Shown piece by piece: positions 51,465 through 58,596 of a DNA stretch of 64,000 bases. This DNA comes from Dysgonomonas sp. UBA7710. Its GTDB lineage: Bacteria; Bacteroidota; Bacteroidia; Bacteroidales; Dysgonomonadaceae. Below the pieces are notes generated by a model. The model saw only the letters and a program-made list of their open reading frames with translations. It made no database searches and was not told the DNA's origin. The DNA lies in contig NZ_DLFW01000018.1 of NCBI RefSeq assembly GCF_002482385.1, positions 1 to 64,000 on the forward strand, read 5' to 3'. The position numbers and the translations under genes are program-made. Numbering within the stretch: the first letter of the stretch is position 1; each line of letters begins with the position of its first letter.

Positions 51465-51716
51465 TTACTCTAATTGGATGAAAGAATTTGCATATTTCTC
51501 TAATTTCTCTTTTAAATAAATTGAAGAATTGCTATTTCTCATCAAAGTAACAACATCAGATAATCGGTAAAGAATATTCTTTTTACTAATCTGGTAAAAT
51601 GGAAGCTTTAAGTCTTTCCTATAATTATGAATTGTTCGAGGACTAACTCTAAATATATATGCAACCTCTTTAGTCGTTAGAAATGGATTCTTCGGCTCTT
51701 TTTCGTTTTCTACCAT
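51465..51716 (-). CDS. Excisionase-like HTH protein
   Basis: The 83-residue protein (start ATG 51716) has a MerR/HTH_17-type domain: FLTTKEVAYIFRVSPRTIHNYRKDLKLPFYQISKKNILYRLSDV, about residues 12-55. This is the usual excisionase or recombination-directionality factor of Bacteroidetes elements. An in-frame ATG at 51743 would add nine residues but lies deep inside the integrase gene. The gene overlaps the integrase 3' end by 47 nt, in another frame of the same strand. Thus excisionase translation is tied to integrase transcription. Confidence 0.8.
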   Translation of the reverse strand: MVENEKEPKNPFLTTKEVAYIFRVSPRTIHNYRKDLKLPFYQISKKNILYRLSDVVTLMRNSNSSIYLKEKLEKYANSFIQLE

Positions 51717-52983
51717 AATGTTGAATATTATTAGATTTATCAAATATACTATTCCACAAATTGTTTGTGTTTCTTTTCGAACTTTCTACAATAGAAACAT
51801 ATCGTTCTGTCATTTTTAGGCTACTATGCCCCAGTAAATCTTTTACATAATGAGTATTTCCTCCCAAGGAAACAAGCATTGTCGCATAAGTGTGTCTTCC
51901 GACATGCGTTGATAGATTTTTGTTTATATTTACTTCTTCTGCAATCTTTTTTAATCTTCTATTTATTAATGCAGTTGCGGAACTTATCGCATTTAACCCT
52001 TCTTCTTTACTTAAGTTAGTAATATCTTTTTTCAGAAAGCCAAATATGTATTTCCCTTTTTGGATTTTTCCGTAATCCTGTTTATGATTTTTCAATTTTA
52101 TATTTAATATATTAAAAGCTAAATCATTCAAAGGATGTATTGTTTCTTTTTTTGTTTTTCTTACTATATAATGTAGTTCTTTAGTCCCGACATGAAAGTT
52201 TTCCCATTTTAATTCTAAAATATCTCCAATTCTCATACCACTAAAGCACTCAAAAAGAAATACTTTTTTTACTTCATTCAAAGGATTCATTGGGGTATAA
52301 GACTTGTTCATTATGCTTTTAATTTCTGATATTTCTAGAAATGTTGGATTAAATTCTTCTGGCTTCATCGAATAATGAGTAAAAGGACTTTTTATCAAAT
52401 CAATCTCATGTTCTATATAAAACTGGTTCAAATAAAAAGAAAGAACCTTCATGTTTGAAGTTACAGTAGATTGATTGTTTTTTAAATTGCTTATCAAATG
52501 GGATTCAAATTTTCGTATAAGTTCTAACTTAAACTCTCCAATAGACAATCTCTCTTTTTTGTAAAAGCCTTTAAATTTATTAATGACTGAAACATATCTT
52601 TTATAAGTTGAATATGATCTTTGCGTATATAAATCTTCATTTAATTTTTGAACAAATTCAAAAAAGTCTGTTGACTGGCTTTTTCTATTTATTCTTTTTC
52701 GGAATTCTTCAATTTTATCTCCTCCTTCATAATAAACTTCAATCTCATTCACTATTTTTTGATACGTTGCTTTGCCGTTTGTTATACGTGTATTTAAAAT
52801 TGCATGATTAGGATGAGATTTTCGGACTTCTTGTTTTTCGAAATTCCAGTCTTCTTTTCTTATTTTATCAATAGTGCAATATGCATGTTTTCTATCAATA
52901 GTTACTCGTATAACTAAAGCAAATTCTTCTGTTCTTTTGTTTATTCTGTCTTTCCTCAATATTGGTGTAATTGAATATGCCAT
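51670..52983 (-). CDS. Site-specific tyrosine integrase, Bacteroidetes phage-integrase SAM-like type
   Basis: The 437-residue protein has an arm-binding domain (about 1-90), a SAM-like core-binding domain (about 105-210) and a catalytic domain. Catalytic residues are Arg251 in SGMRIGD, a Lys near 276-279, His360-x-x-Arg363 in STHVGRH, His386 in LGHSS and the nucleophile Tyr395 in TERYVSI. It is complete. The start at 52983 is close to the attR end (53201), as expected for the integrase that inserted the element at the tRNA. The downstream excisionase overlaps it. Confidence 0.93.
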   Translation of the reverse strand: MAYSITPILRKDRINKRTEEFALVIRVTIDRKHAYCTIDKIRKEDWNFEKQEVRKSHPNHAILNTRITNGKATYQKIVNEIEVYYEGGDKIEEFRKRINRKSQSTDFFEFVQKLNEDLYTQRSYSTYKRYVSVINKFKGFYKKERLSIGEFKLELIRKFESHLISNLKNNQSTVTSNMKVLSFYLNQFYIEHEIDLIKSPFTHYSMKPEEFNPTFLEISEIKSIMNKSYTPMNPLNEVKKVFLFECFSGMRIGDILELKWENFHVGTKELHYIVRKTKKETIHPLNDLAFNILNIKLKNHKQDYGKIQKGKYIFGFLKKDITNLSKEEGLNAISSATALINRRLKKIAEEVNINKNLSTHVGRHTYATMLVSLGGNTHYVKDLLGHSSLKMTERYVSIVESSKRNTNNLWNSIFDKSNNIQHYGRKRKRAEESISND

Positions 52984-53050
52984 GATTTTAATATTTAGTT
53001 CAATTATTATTTCAAATTAGTTTACAATTGGTATTATTCATGTTTTATTT

Positions 53051-53073
53051 TTGGTAAAACATTGGTAAAACAA
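53051..53073. repeat. GGTAAAACA doublet, candidate integrase arm site (right)
   Basis: Two GGTAAAACA units 11 nt apart, matching the left-end doublet at 43025-43047 at 20 of 23 positions. They lie between the integrase start and the right attachment site. Confidence 0.6.
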
Positions 53074-53200
53074 AATTTGATTCTGTTTTTACTTAATATA
53101 AAAAATTAAATGATAACTTCCAAATCGGACTATTTGAAAATCAGAGGGGTAATAAACTAAAATTAAAAAATAAAGAAAACAACGGAAAGAGTGATTAAAA

Positions 53201-53217
53201 CCGCCAGGGTCACAGAA
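53201..53217. repeat. Attachment site duplicate (right)
   Basis: CCGCCAGGGTCACAGAA is an exact copy of the tRNA-end sequence at 42954-42970. It marks the far boundary of the integrated element. Confidence 0.88.
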
Positions 53218-53220
53218 TTT

Positions 53221-53257
53221 AAATACTCCTGTAAATCAATTGTTTACAGGAGTATTT
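53221..53257 (-). terminator. Terminator after folD
   Basis: AAATACTCCTGTAAA (53221-53235) and TTTACAGGAGTATTT (53243-53257) form a perfect 15-bp stem with a 7-nt loop. It sits just past the folD stop on the minus strand, and in the opposite direction it would once have followed the tRNA gene. Confidence 0.85.
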
Positions 53258-53262
53258 TGTTT

Positions 53263-54144
53263 TTAACCATATATCTCTTTCTTTCCTGCCAGTAATGTAT
53301 TCCGCATCAATGAGATGATAGTCATAGGGCCTACCCCCCCGGGAACGGGAGTGATATAAGATGCTTTAGGTGCAACTTCGTCGAAAGCCACATCACCTTT
53401 CAGTCTGAAGCCGGATTTAGTCCCGGTAGATGGCACGCGGGTCGTACCTACGTCTACAACAACAACACCGTCTTTGACCATATCGCCTTTCAGGAACTCC
53501 GGAACACCAAGGGCGGCAATGATAATATCGGCGCTCAAACATACTTCCTTGATGTTTGGCGTACGGCTGTGGCAGACCGTTACGGTGGCGTCGCCCGGAT
53601 AACCCTTCTGCATCATCAGATTGGCTACAGGTTTGCCTACTATATTACTACGGCCAAGAACGACGCAATGTTTCCCCTGAGTTGGTATTTCATATCTTTT
53701 CAGCAGTTCCAATATACCTGCCGGAGTAGCCGAAACAAAGCAAGGCAGGCCGATGGACATCCGCCCCACATTGATAGGGTGGAAGCCATCCACATCTTTA
53801 CGGTAATCTATCGCTTCAATCACTTTCTGCTCCGAAATATGCTTTGGCAGAGGTAGTTGAACTATAAAACCATCTACGTCAGCATCATTGTTCAACTTAT
53901 CGACACAAGCTAGTAACTCCTCTTCACTAACATTCTCTTCGAAGCGGATAAGGGATGATTTAAACCCTACTTCTTCACATGTCCGTACTTTACTGGCTAC
54001 ATAGGTTTCGCTACCGCCATCATGTCCGACAAGTACTGCTGCCAGATGTGGGGTTTTTCCTCCTGCGGCTTTTATTTGCGCTACTTCTTCTGCTATTTCC
54101 TTTTTCATCTGCGCCGAAATGGCTTTTCCGTCGATTAGTTGCAT
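53263..54144 (-). CDS. folD: Methylenetetrahydrofolate dehydrogenase/cyclohydrolase FolD
   Basis: FolD interconverts 5,10-methylene- and 10-formyl-tetrahydrofolate for one-carbon metabolism. The 293-residue protein (start ATG 54144, MQLIDGKAISAQMKKE) has the active-site Lys in ETYVASKVRTCEEVGF. It also has QLPLPKHISEQ, DVDGFHPINVGR, the Rossmann motif VVLGRSNIVGKPVANLM and TPVPGGVGPMTI near the end. The in-frame ATG at 54195 would add a leader that is not part of the family. It is the first housekeeping gene after the element boundary. Confidence 0.96.
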   Translation of the reverse strand: MQLIDGKAISAQMKKEIAEEVAQIKAAGGKTPHLAAVLVGHDGGSETYVASKVRTCEEVGFKSSLIRFEENVSEEELLACVDKLNNDADVDGFIVQLPLPKHISEQKVIEAIDYRKDVDGFHPINVGRMSIGLPCFVSATPAGILELLKRYEIPTQGKHCVVLGRSNIVGKPVANLMMQKGYPGDATVTVCHSRTPNIKEVCLSADIIIAALGVPEFLKGDMVKDGVVVVDVGTTRVPSTGTKSGFRLKGDVAFDEVAPKASYITPVPGGVGPMTIISLMRNTLLAGKKEIYG

Positions 54145-54259
54145 AGATATTGGTTTAGTAATGTATGATAGTGCTTCCTGAATGCAAATATACAAATATG
54201 AATATAATAGAGTTAATGATCTAAATGAAAAGAGGACATCCCTGTGCCCTCCATTCCTG

Positions 54260-55372
54260 TTATTTGTTGCTTACCTCCACTTTCTTTGTGGGTGCAAATT
54301 GACTGTTTCGTTTGTCTACCGAAGCTATAAAGTTATCGGCCAGATGAGCGAATGCCATGCCTGTTATCGTATTCTCATTCAGGGCCACGGGTACACCTTT
54401 GTCACCTCCTTCGCAAATGCTCTGGACGATAGGTATTTGCCCGAGTAAAGGCACATTCATATCTTCCGCCAGATTTTTAGCTCCTTCTTTACCAAAGATG
54501 TAATACTTGTTTTCCGGTAGTTCGGCAGGAGTGAACCATGCCATGTTTTCTACCAGTCCTAATATTGGCACATTGACCTTATCATTGGTAAACATATTGA
54601 TTCCCTTGCGCGCATCGGCCAGAGCCACTTCCTGAGGTGTACTTACCACTACCGCTCCCGTAATAGCCAGTGTCTGCACCAATGTAAGGTGTATATCACT
54701 TGTGCCGGGAGGAAAGTCGATAAGGAAATAATCGAGGTCTCCCCAATTTGCATCGGCTATAAGTTGCTTCAAAGCATTTCCCGCCATTGCGCCACGCCAT
54801 ACCACAGCATCGTTCTTGTTTACGAAGAATCCTATGGAAAGCATCTTTACACCGTATTTTTCAACGGGAATAATATATTCCTTGCCGTCTATAGGCTCTA
54901 AGTATGGCTGAGACTCTTCTTCATTAAACATTTTGGGAAGCGACGGGCCGAATATATCGGCATCCAGTAGGCCTACCTTATAGCCTTTTTTAGCTAATGA
55001 TACAGCCAGATTTACAGATACGGTACTTTTTCCCACGCCGCCTTTGCCTGATGATATGGCAATGATATTTTTCACCTGAGGAAGAAGTGTCGCAGGCTTT
55101 GGTTGCTCTGCCTGTTTGGTTCTTACTTCTATATTGCCTTTAATTTCAATGTCAGGGTCTGCATAAGTAAGTATAGCTGTCTCGGCTGCTTTTACAACCG
55201 ATTTGATAAATGGATCGTTCGGTTTGTCAAACATCATGGAGAAACTAACCTTCATACCGTCGATATGTATATCGTCGGATACAAACCCCATTTCTACGAT
55301 ATCTTTCCCTGTACCGGGATAACGCACGTTGCGTAGTGCGTCGATAATCAGTTTAGGATATATATTAGCCAT
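54260..55372 (-). CDS. Mrp/NBP35-family Fe-S carrier ATPase (ApbC)
   Basis: The 370-residue protein has an N-terminal MIP18/DUF59-like domain (about 1-90). A P-loop ATPase domain follows with the deviant Walker A ISSGKGGVGKSTVSVNLA near 106-123. It then has LLDADIFGPSLPKMF, the segment IDFPPGTSDIHLTLVQ and the VENMAWFTPAE block. Mrp proteins bind and transfer Fe-S clusters to apoproteins. The family CxxC is not obvious in the usual position, as in some Bacteroidetes members. The start overlaps the trmB 3' end by 8 nt, so trmB and mrp are one transcription unit. Confidence 0.93.
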   Translation of the reverse strand: MANIYPKLIIDALRNVRYPGTGKDIVEMGFVSDDIHIDGMKVSFSMMFDKPNDPFIKSVVKAAETAILTYADPDIEIKGNIEVRTKQAEQPKPATLLPQVKNIIAISSGKGGVGKSTVSVNLAVSLAKKGYKVGLLDADIFGPSLPKMFNEEESQPYLEPIDGKEYIIPVEKYGVKMLSIGFFVNKNDAVVWRGAMAGNALKQLIADANWGDLDYFLIDFPPGTSDIHLTLVQTLAITGAVVVSTPQEVALADARKGINMFTNDKVNVPILGLVENMAWFTPAELPENKYYIFGKEGAKNLAEDMNVPLLGQIPIVQSICEGGDKGVPVALNENTITGMAFAHLADNFIASVDKRNSQFAPTKKVEVSNK

Positions 55373-56126
55373 TTTTAGTTGATTGATTTAATTCGTTACT
55401 GCGTCCGTAACTGCGATACGGGTCTTTTTCGATTTCAGTATCCGGTTCAGTCCAGTTATCACGTCCGGCGCACTCAAATTTTATATACTTGATATTTAAA
55501 CCACGGGAAAGCCATTGTTGTTCATAGAATGTCTGTATTTTAAGAATATCATCTACGAGTCCCGAATGGTATAAGTCAGCAGACTGGAACAATACAGGCA
55601 GTGAATTAGCCTTCACCATTTCACAGGTATATGTAAACATGAAATTGCTATCGGTCTTCAGGTGTATGATACCATTGTCAGACAGAATCTGGCGATACAA
55701 CTTCATAAAACGGGTCGAAGTCATCCGTTTGTTTACCTTACTCATTTGCGGGTCGGGGAATGTTATCCAGATCTCGGAAATTTCCCCTTTGGCAAAGAAA
55801 TGGGTAACCAGTTCTATGTGCGTACGCAGGAAAGCTACATTGGCCAACTTTTCTTCGAATGACTGTTTTGCACCTGTCCACATCCTTGCTCCTTTTATAT
55901 CTATTCCGATGAAATTTTTATCAGGGAACAGCTTAGCCAGGCCTACTGTGTATTCGCCTTTGCCGCAACCGAGTTCAAGAACAATCGGGTTGTCATTTTT
56001 GAAAAACAACTCGTTCCATTTGCCTTTCATCGCAAACCCTTTTTCTTGCAGAACTGCAAACGGATACTGGAATACGTGCGGGTATTCCTCCATGTTGGCA
56101 AATTTGGCAAGTTTATTCTTTCCCAT
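55365..56126 (-). CDS. trmB: tRNA (guanine(46)-N7)-methyltransferase TrmB
   Basis: TrmB methylates N7 of G46 in the tRNA variable loop. The 253-residue protein has the SAM-binding motif VLELGCGKGEYTVGLAKLFPDKNFIGIDIKGARM (about 50-83). It also has the TFPDPQMSKVNKRMTSTRFMKLYRQIL segment with the conserved PDP and downstream basic residues, and HLKTDSNFMF. It overlaps mrp by 8 nt. A short repeat-like AAATTAGCAAATTAG stretch separates it from the ABC transporter gene. Confidence 0.95.
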   Translation of the reverse strand: MGKNKLAKFANMEEYPHVFQYPFAVLQEKGFAMKGKWNELFFKNDNPIVLELGCGKGEYTVGLAKLFPDKNFIGIDIKGARMWTGAKQSFEEKLANVAFLRTHIELVTHFFAKGEISEIWITFPDPQMSKVNKRMTSTRFMKLYRQILSDNGIIHLKTDSNFMFTYTCEMVKANSLPVLFQSADLYHSGLVDDILKIQTFYEQQWLSRGLNIKYIKFECAGRDNWTEPDTEIEKDPYRSYGRSNELNQSTKNG

Positions 56127-56167
56127 TACTTTAAATTAGCAAATTAGTATATTGACAAATCAGCATA

Positions 56168-58000
56168 TTAGAACTGTTGCATATCACACAGCTTCCTGTA
56201 ATATCCGTTCATCTCATACAGTTCGTCATGATGTCCGCGTTCTACAACTATACCTTCGCTCATTACGCATATTTCATCCGCGTTCTTGATTGTGGATAAG
56301 CGGTGAGCGATAACCAGCGTTGTACGGTTCTTCATCAGTTTTTCCAAAGCATCCTGTACAAGACGTTCCGATTCAGTATCCAGGGCCGATGTAGCTTCGT
56401 CCAGAATCAGTATCTGAGGGTTTTTCAGTATCGCGCGGGCAATGCTGACCCGTTGGCGTTGTCCACCCGACAGTTTGCTGCCCCGGTCTCCTATACTGGA
56501 ATCATAGCCTTTTTCAGTAGCCATGATGAAGTCGTGAGCATTGGCAACTTTAGCAGCTTCGATGACCTGCTCCATTGTCGCATTTTCCACCCCGAATGAT
56601 ATATTATTGAAGAATGTATCGTTAAACAGGATAGCTTCCTGATTCACATTGCCCATCAGTGCCCGTAAGTCGTGTACATCAGCATCCTTAATATTGGTGT
56701 CGTCGATGTAGATACCTCCTTCGTTTACATCATAGAAGCGGGGCAGGAGGTCGGCCATTGTTGATTTACCGGAACCGGATTGCCCTACAAGTGCCACGGT
56801 TTTTCCTTTTGGTATTGTGATGCTAACGTCTTTTATTACCCAGTTTGTTTCATATCTGAACAATACATTCCGGTAGGTTATCTCCCTGTTGAAAGGTATT
56901 GGTTTCGGATTAGCCGGACTCTTGATGTTATTTTCAGCCTTGAGTATTTTGTCTATACGTTCTACCGAAGCCATACCTTTTTGAATGGCATAGGCCGATT
57001 TAGACAAGTCTTTTGCCGGATTGATAATCAGATAGAAAATAGTCAGGTAATATATGAACCTGGACGCATCCATGTACCCACTGCCTTCCAGAATGAGTGA
57101 TCCTCCATACCATAGTACTAAAACAATGGTTATCGTCCCCAACAGTTCGCTCATCGGATGGGCCAATTGTTGCCTGCGGGCAATACGGTTCGACATATTA
57201 CGGAATACATTACTTGTTTTATCGAAACGTTCGATCATTTTTTCTTCGGCGTTAAATGCCTTAATGATGCGTAATCCGCCCAGTGTTTCCTCTATCTGTG
57301 ACATCATACCGCCCCATTGATTTTGGGCTTCTACGGATTGTCTTTTCAGGCTCTTACCCACTTTGCCCATGATATATCCGGAAATAGGTAACAGAATGAA
57401 AACAAATATAGAAAGCTTCCAACTGATGAATAGCAATGTACCCAGATATATCATAATCATAATCGGGTTTTTACTAATCATATCCAGGGAACTCATTACA
57501 GAGTTTTCCACCTCACCCACATCTCCGGTCATACGCGCCATGATATCACCTTTGCGTTCATTGGAGAAGAAACCCAGAGGAAGAGACAAGACCTTATCAT
57601 TAATCTGCTTGCGTATATCCCTTACCACCCCCGTGCGTACATCTGTGATGAAATAAGCACTGAGATAGGTCGTTCCTGTTTTCAAGATAGTCATTATTAC
57701 CAGAATCAAACCCAGAATAAGCAGGACGGCAGCTCCCGAATGAGTATCCATAGTTTGGGAAAGGTAGTAGTATGCATTGTTTTCTAAAATCTTAAAGTTG
57801 AATATACTGGAAGAGTCCATTGGCATATATTCATAGACTTTGTCGTTCACCTTGAACAGGATCTGAAGGATTGGAACAATCAAAGCAAAGGAGAATACAT
57901 TGAGGAATGCGCTCAGTATATTAAACAAGATATTGAGTCCTACTTGCCTTTTGTATGGCGGAACAAACCGCCTGATCAGTGAAATAAAATCGTTCATCAA
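56168..58000 (-). CDS. ABC exporter with fused membrane and ATPase domains (MsbA-like)
   Basis: The 610-residue protein has a six-helix membrane domain (about 15-340), then a nucleotide-binding domain. Walker A reads ALVGQSGSGKSTMADLLPRF, the signature motif LSGGQRQRVSIARAI, Walker B ILILDEATSALD, and the H-loop AHRLST. It is a half-transporter that works as a homodimer. Lipid A-core flippase MsbA is the closest Gram-negative model, but related Bacteroidetes exporters may move other lipids or peptides. Start is the ATG at 58000 (or 57997). It is separated from the GH127 gene by the repeat-filled gap. Confidence 0.9.
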   Translation of the reverse strand: MMNDFISLIRRFVPPYKRQVGLNILFNILSAFLNVFSFALIVPILQILFKVNDKVYEYMPMDSSSIFNFKILENNAYYYLSQTMDTHSGAAVLLILGLILVIMTILKTGTTYLSAYFITDVRTGVVRDIRKQINDKVLSLPLGFFSNERKGDIMARMTGDVGEVENSVMSSLDMISKNPIMIMIYLGTLLFISWKLSIFVFILLPISGYIMGKVGKSLKRQSVEAQNQWGGMMSQIEETLGGLRIIKAFNAEEKMIERFDKTSNVFRNMSNRIARRQQLAHPMSELLGTITIVLVLWYGGSLILEGSGYMDASRFIYYLTIFYLIINPAKDLSKSAYAIQKGMASVERIDKILKAENNIKSPANPKPIPFNREITYRNVLFRYETNWVIKDVSITIPKGKTVALVGQSGSGKSTMADLLPRFYDVNEGGIYIDDTNIKDADVHDLRALMGNVNQEAILFNDTFFNNISFGVENATMEQVIEAAKVANAHDFIMATEKGYDSSIGDRGSKLSGGQRQRVSIARAILKNPQILILDEATSALDTESERLVQDALEKLMKNRTTLVIAHRLSTIKNADEICVMSEGIVVERGHHDELYEMNGYYRKLCDMQQF

Positions 58001-58189
58001 AAGATGTTTAGTTAATAAAAAGTATAGCCTCAGGAGAGGCTATTGCAAAAACGGGTGCAAGTTAGCTATAATTCTTCTCTTAATGAATATCTTTTGCCTA
58101 TTTTCACTAATATGACGAACAATTACAAAGAAAATTAGCAACCTTTTTTACTCTGAAAGGATAATCAGTTCTTTCTATATTTGATGTAT

Positions 58190-58480
58190 AAAAGGCAACA
58201 CTTTTTTCAGTTAACAGTAAACAGTCATCAGTTAACAACTTTTATCCCGTTTCTTGTCTACACGCGCTCGCGCAGACGTCCCGTCTGTGTGTTGCGTAGC
58301 AAACATTTTTGCCCTGTCAACAAGACACGGACTGGAAGTCCGCGCCAGCGGGGGCCCGCATGGCGCAGTAACTTGTAACTCTTAAAAAAGTAACAAAGGT
58401 TACAGCTTTTACGCATTTCAATTATTGAATCCTTAAACATTAAATTTTTAAATCCTAAATCCAATACTTCAAAGAACTAT
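58190..58480. repeat. Mosaic intergenic repeat, copy C, with GC-rich palindromic insert
   Basis: The left part (AGTTAACAGTAAACAGTCAT) and the right part (AAGTAACAAAGGTTACAG through CCAATACTTCAAAGAACT) match copies A and B. Between GTCTAC and CTTGTAACT an insert of about 108 nt (58262-58369) is much richer in G+C. It contains two hairpins: CAGAC-GTCCC-GTCTG (58273-58287) and CGGACT-GGA-AGTCCG (58328-58342). It occupies much of the 58001-58596 gap; I see no gene there. Confidence 0.7.
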
Positions 58481-58538
58481 CAACTAAAGGCGATCTGCCA
58501 AATACATAGATAAAGATTTTTGATAAAGTTAAATAAAA

Positions 58539-58568
58539 ACGGGACTATCTTACTATAGATAGTCCCGT
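58539..58568 (-). terminator. Terminator after the GH127 gene
   Basis: ACGGGACTATCT (58539-58550) and AGATAGTCCCGT (58557-58568) form a perfect 12-bp stem with a 6-nt loop. It lies just past the GH127 stop on the minus strand. Confidence 0.85.
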
Positions 58569-58596
58569 TCCGAATAAAACTCAAATAAATACAAAG

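Larger units (their letters stand above)
42954..53217. mobile_element. 10.2-kb integrated element at tRNA-Arg(CCG), carrying defence genes
   Basis: The element is bounded by a 17-bp direct repeat, one copy being the tRNA 3' end. It has a tyrosine recombinase near each end and an excisionase overlapping one of them. A replication protein, a restriction-modification system, a nuclease and exported proteins lie between. Paired GGTGAAACA/GGTAAAACA doublets lie just inside both ends. Gene composition is clearly more AT-rich than the housekeeping flanks. No capsid, terminase, relaxase or conjugation genes are visible, so it is not a complete phage or ICE. A satellite or mobilisable genomic island is the best description. 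Confidence 0.87.

Noticed and set aside
42954..53217. Complete prophage or conjugative element
   Set aside because: No capsid, portal, terminase, tail, relaxase, coupling protein or type IV secretion genes are present.
58258..58464. 68-codon minus-strand frame across repeat copy C
   Set aside because: It is made wholly of intergenic repeat and its palindromic insert.
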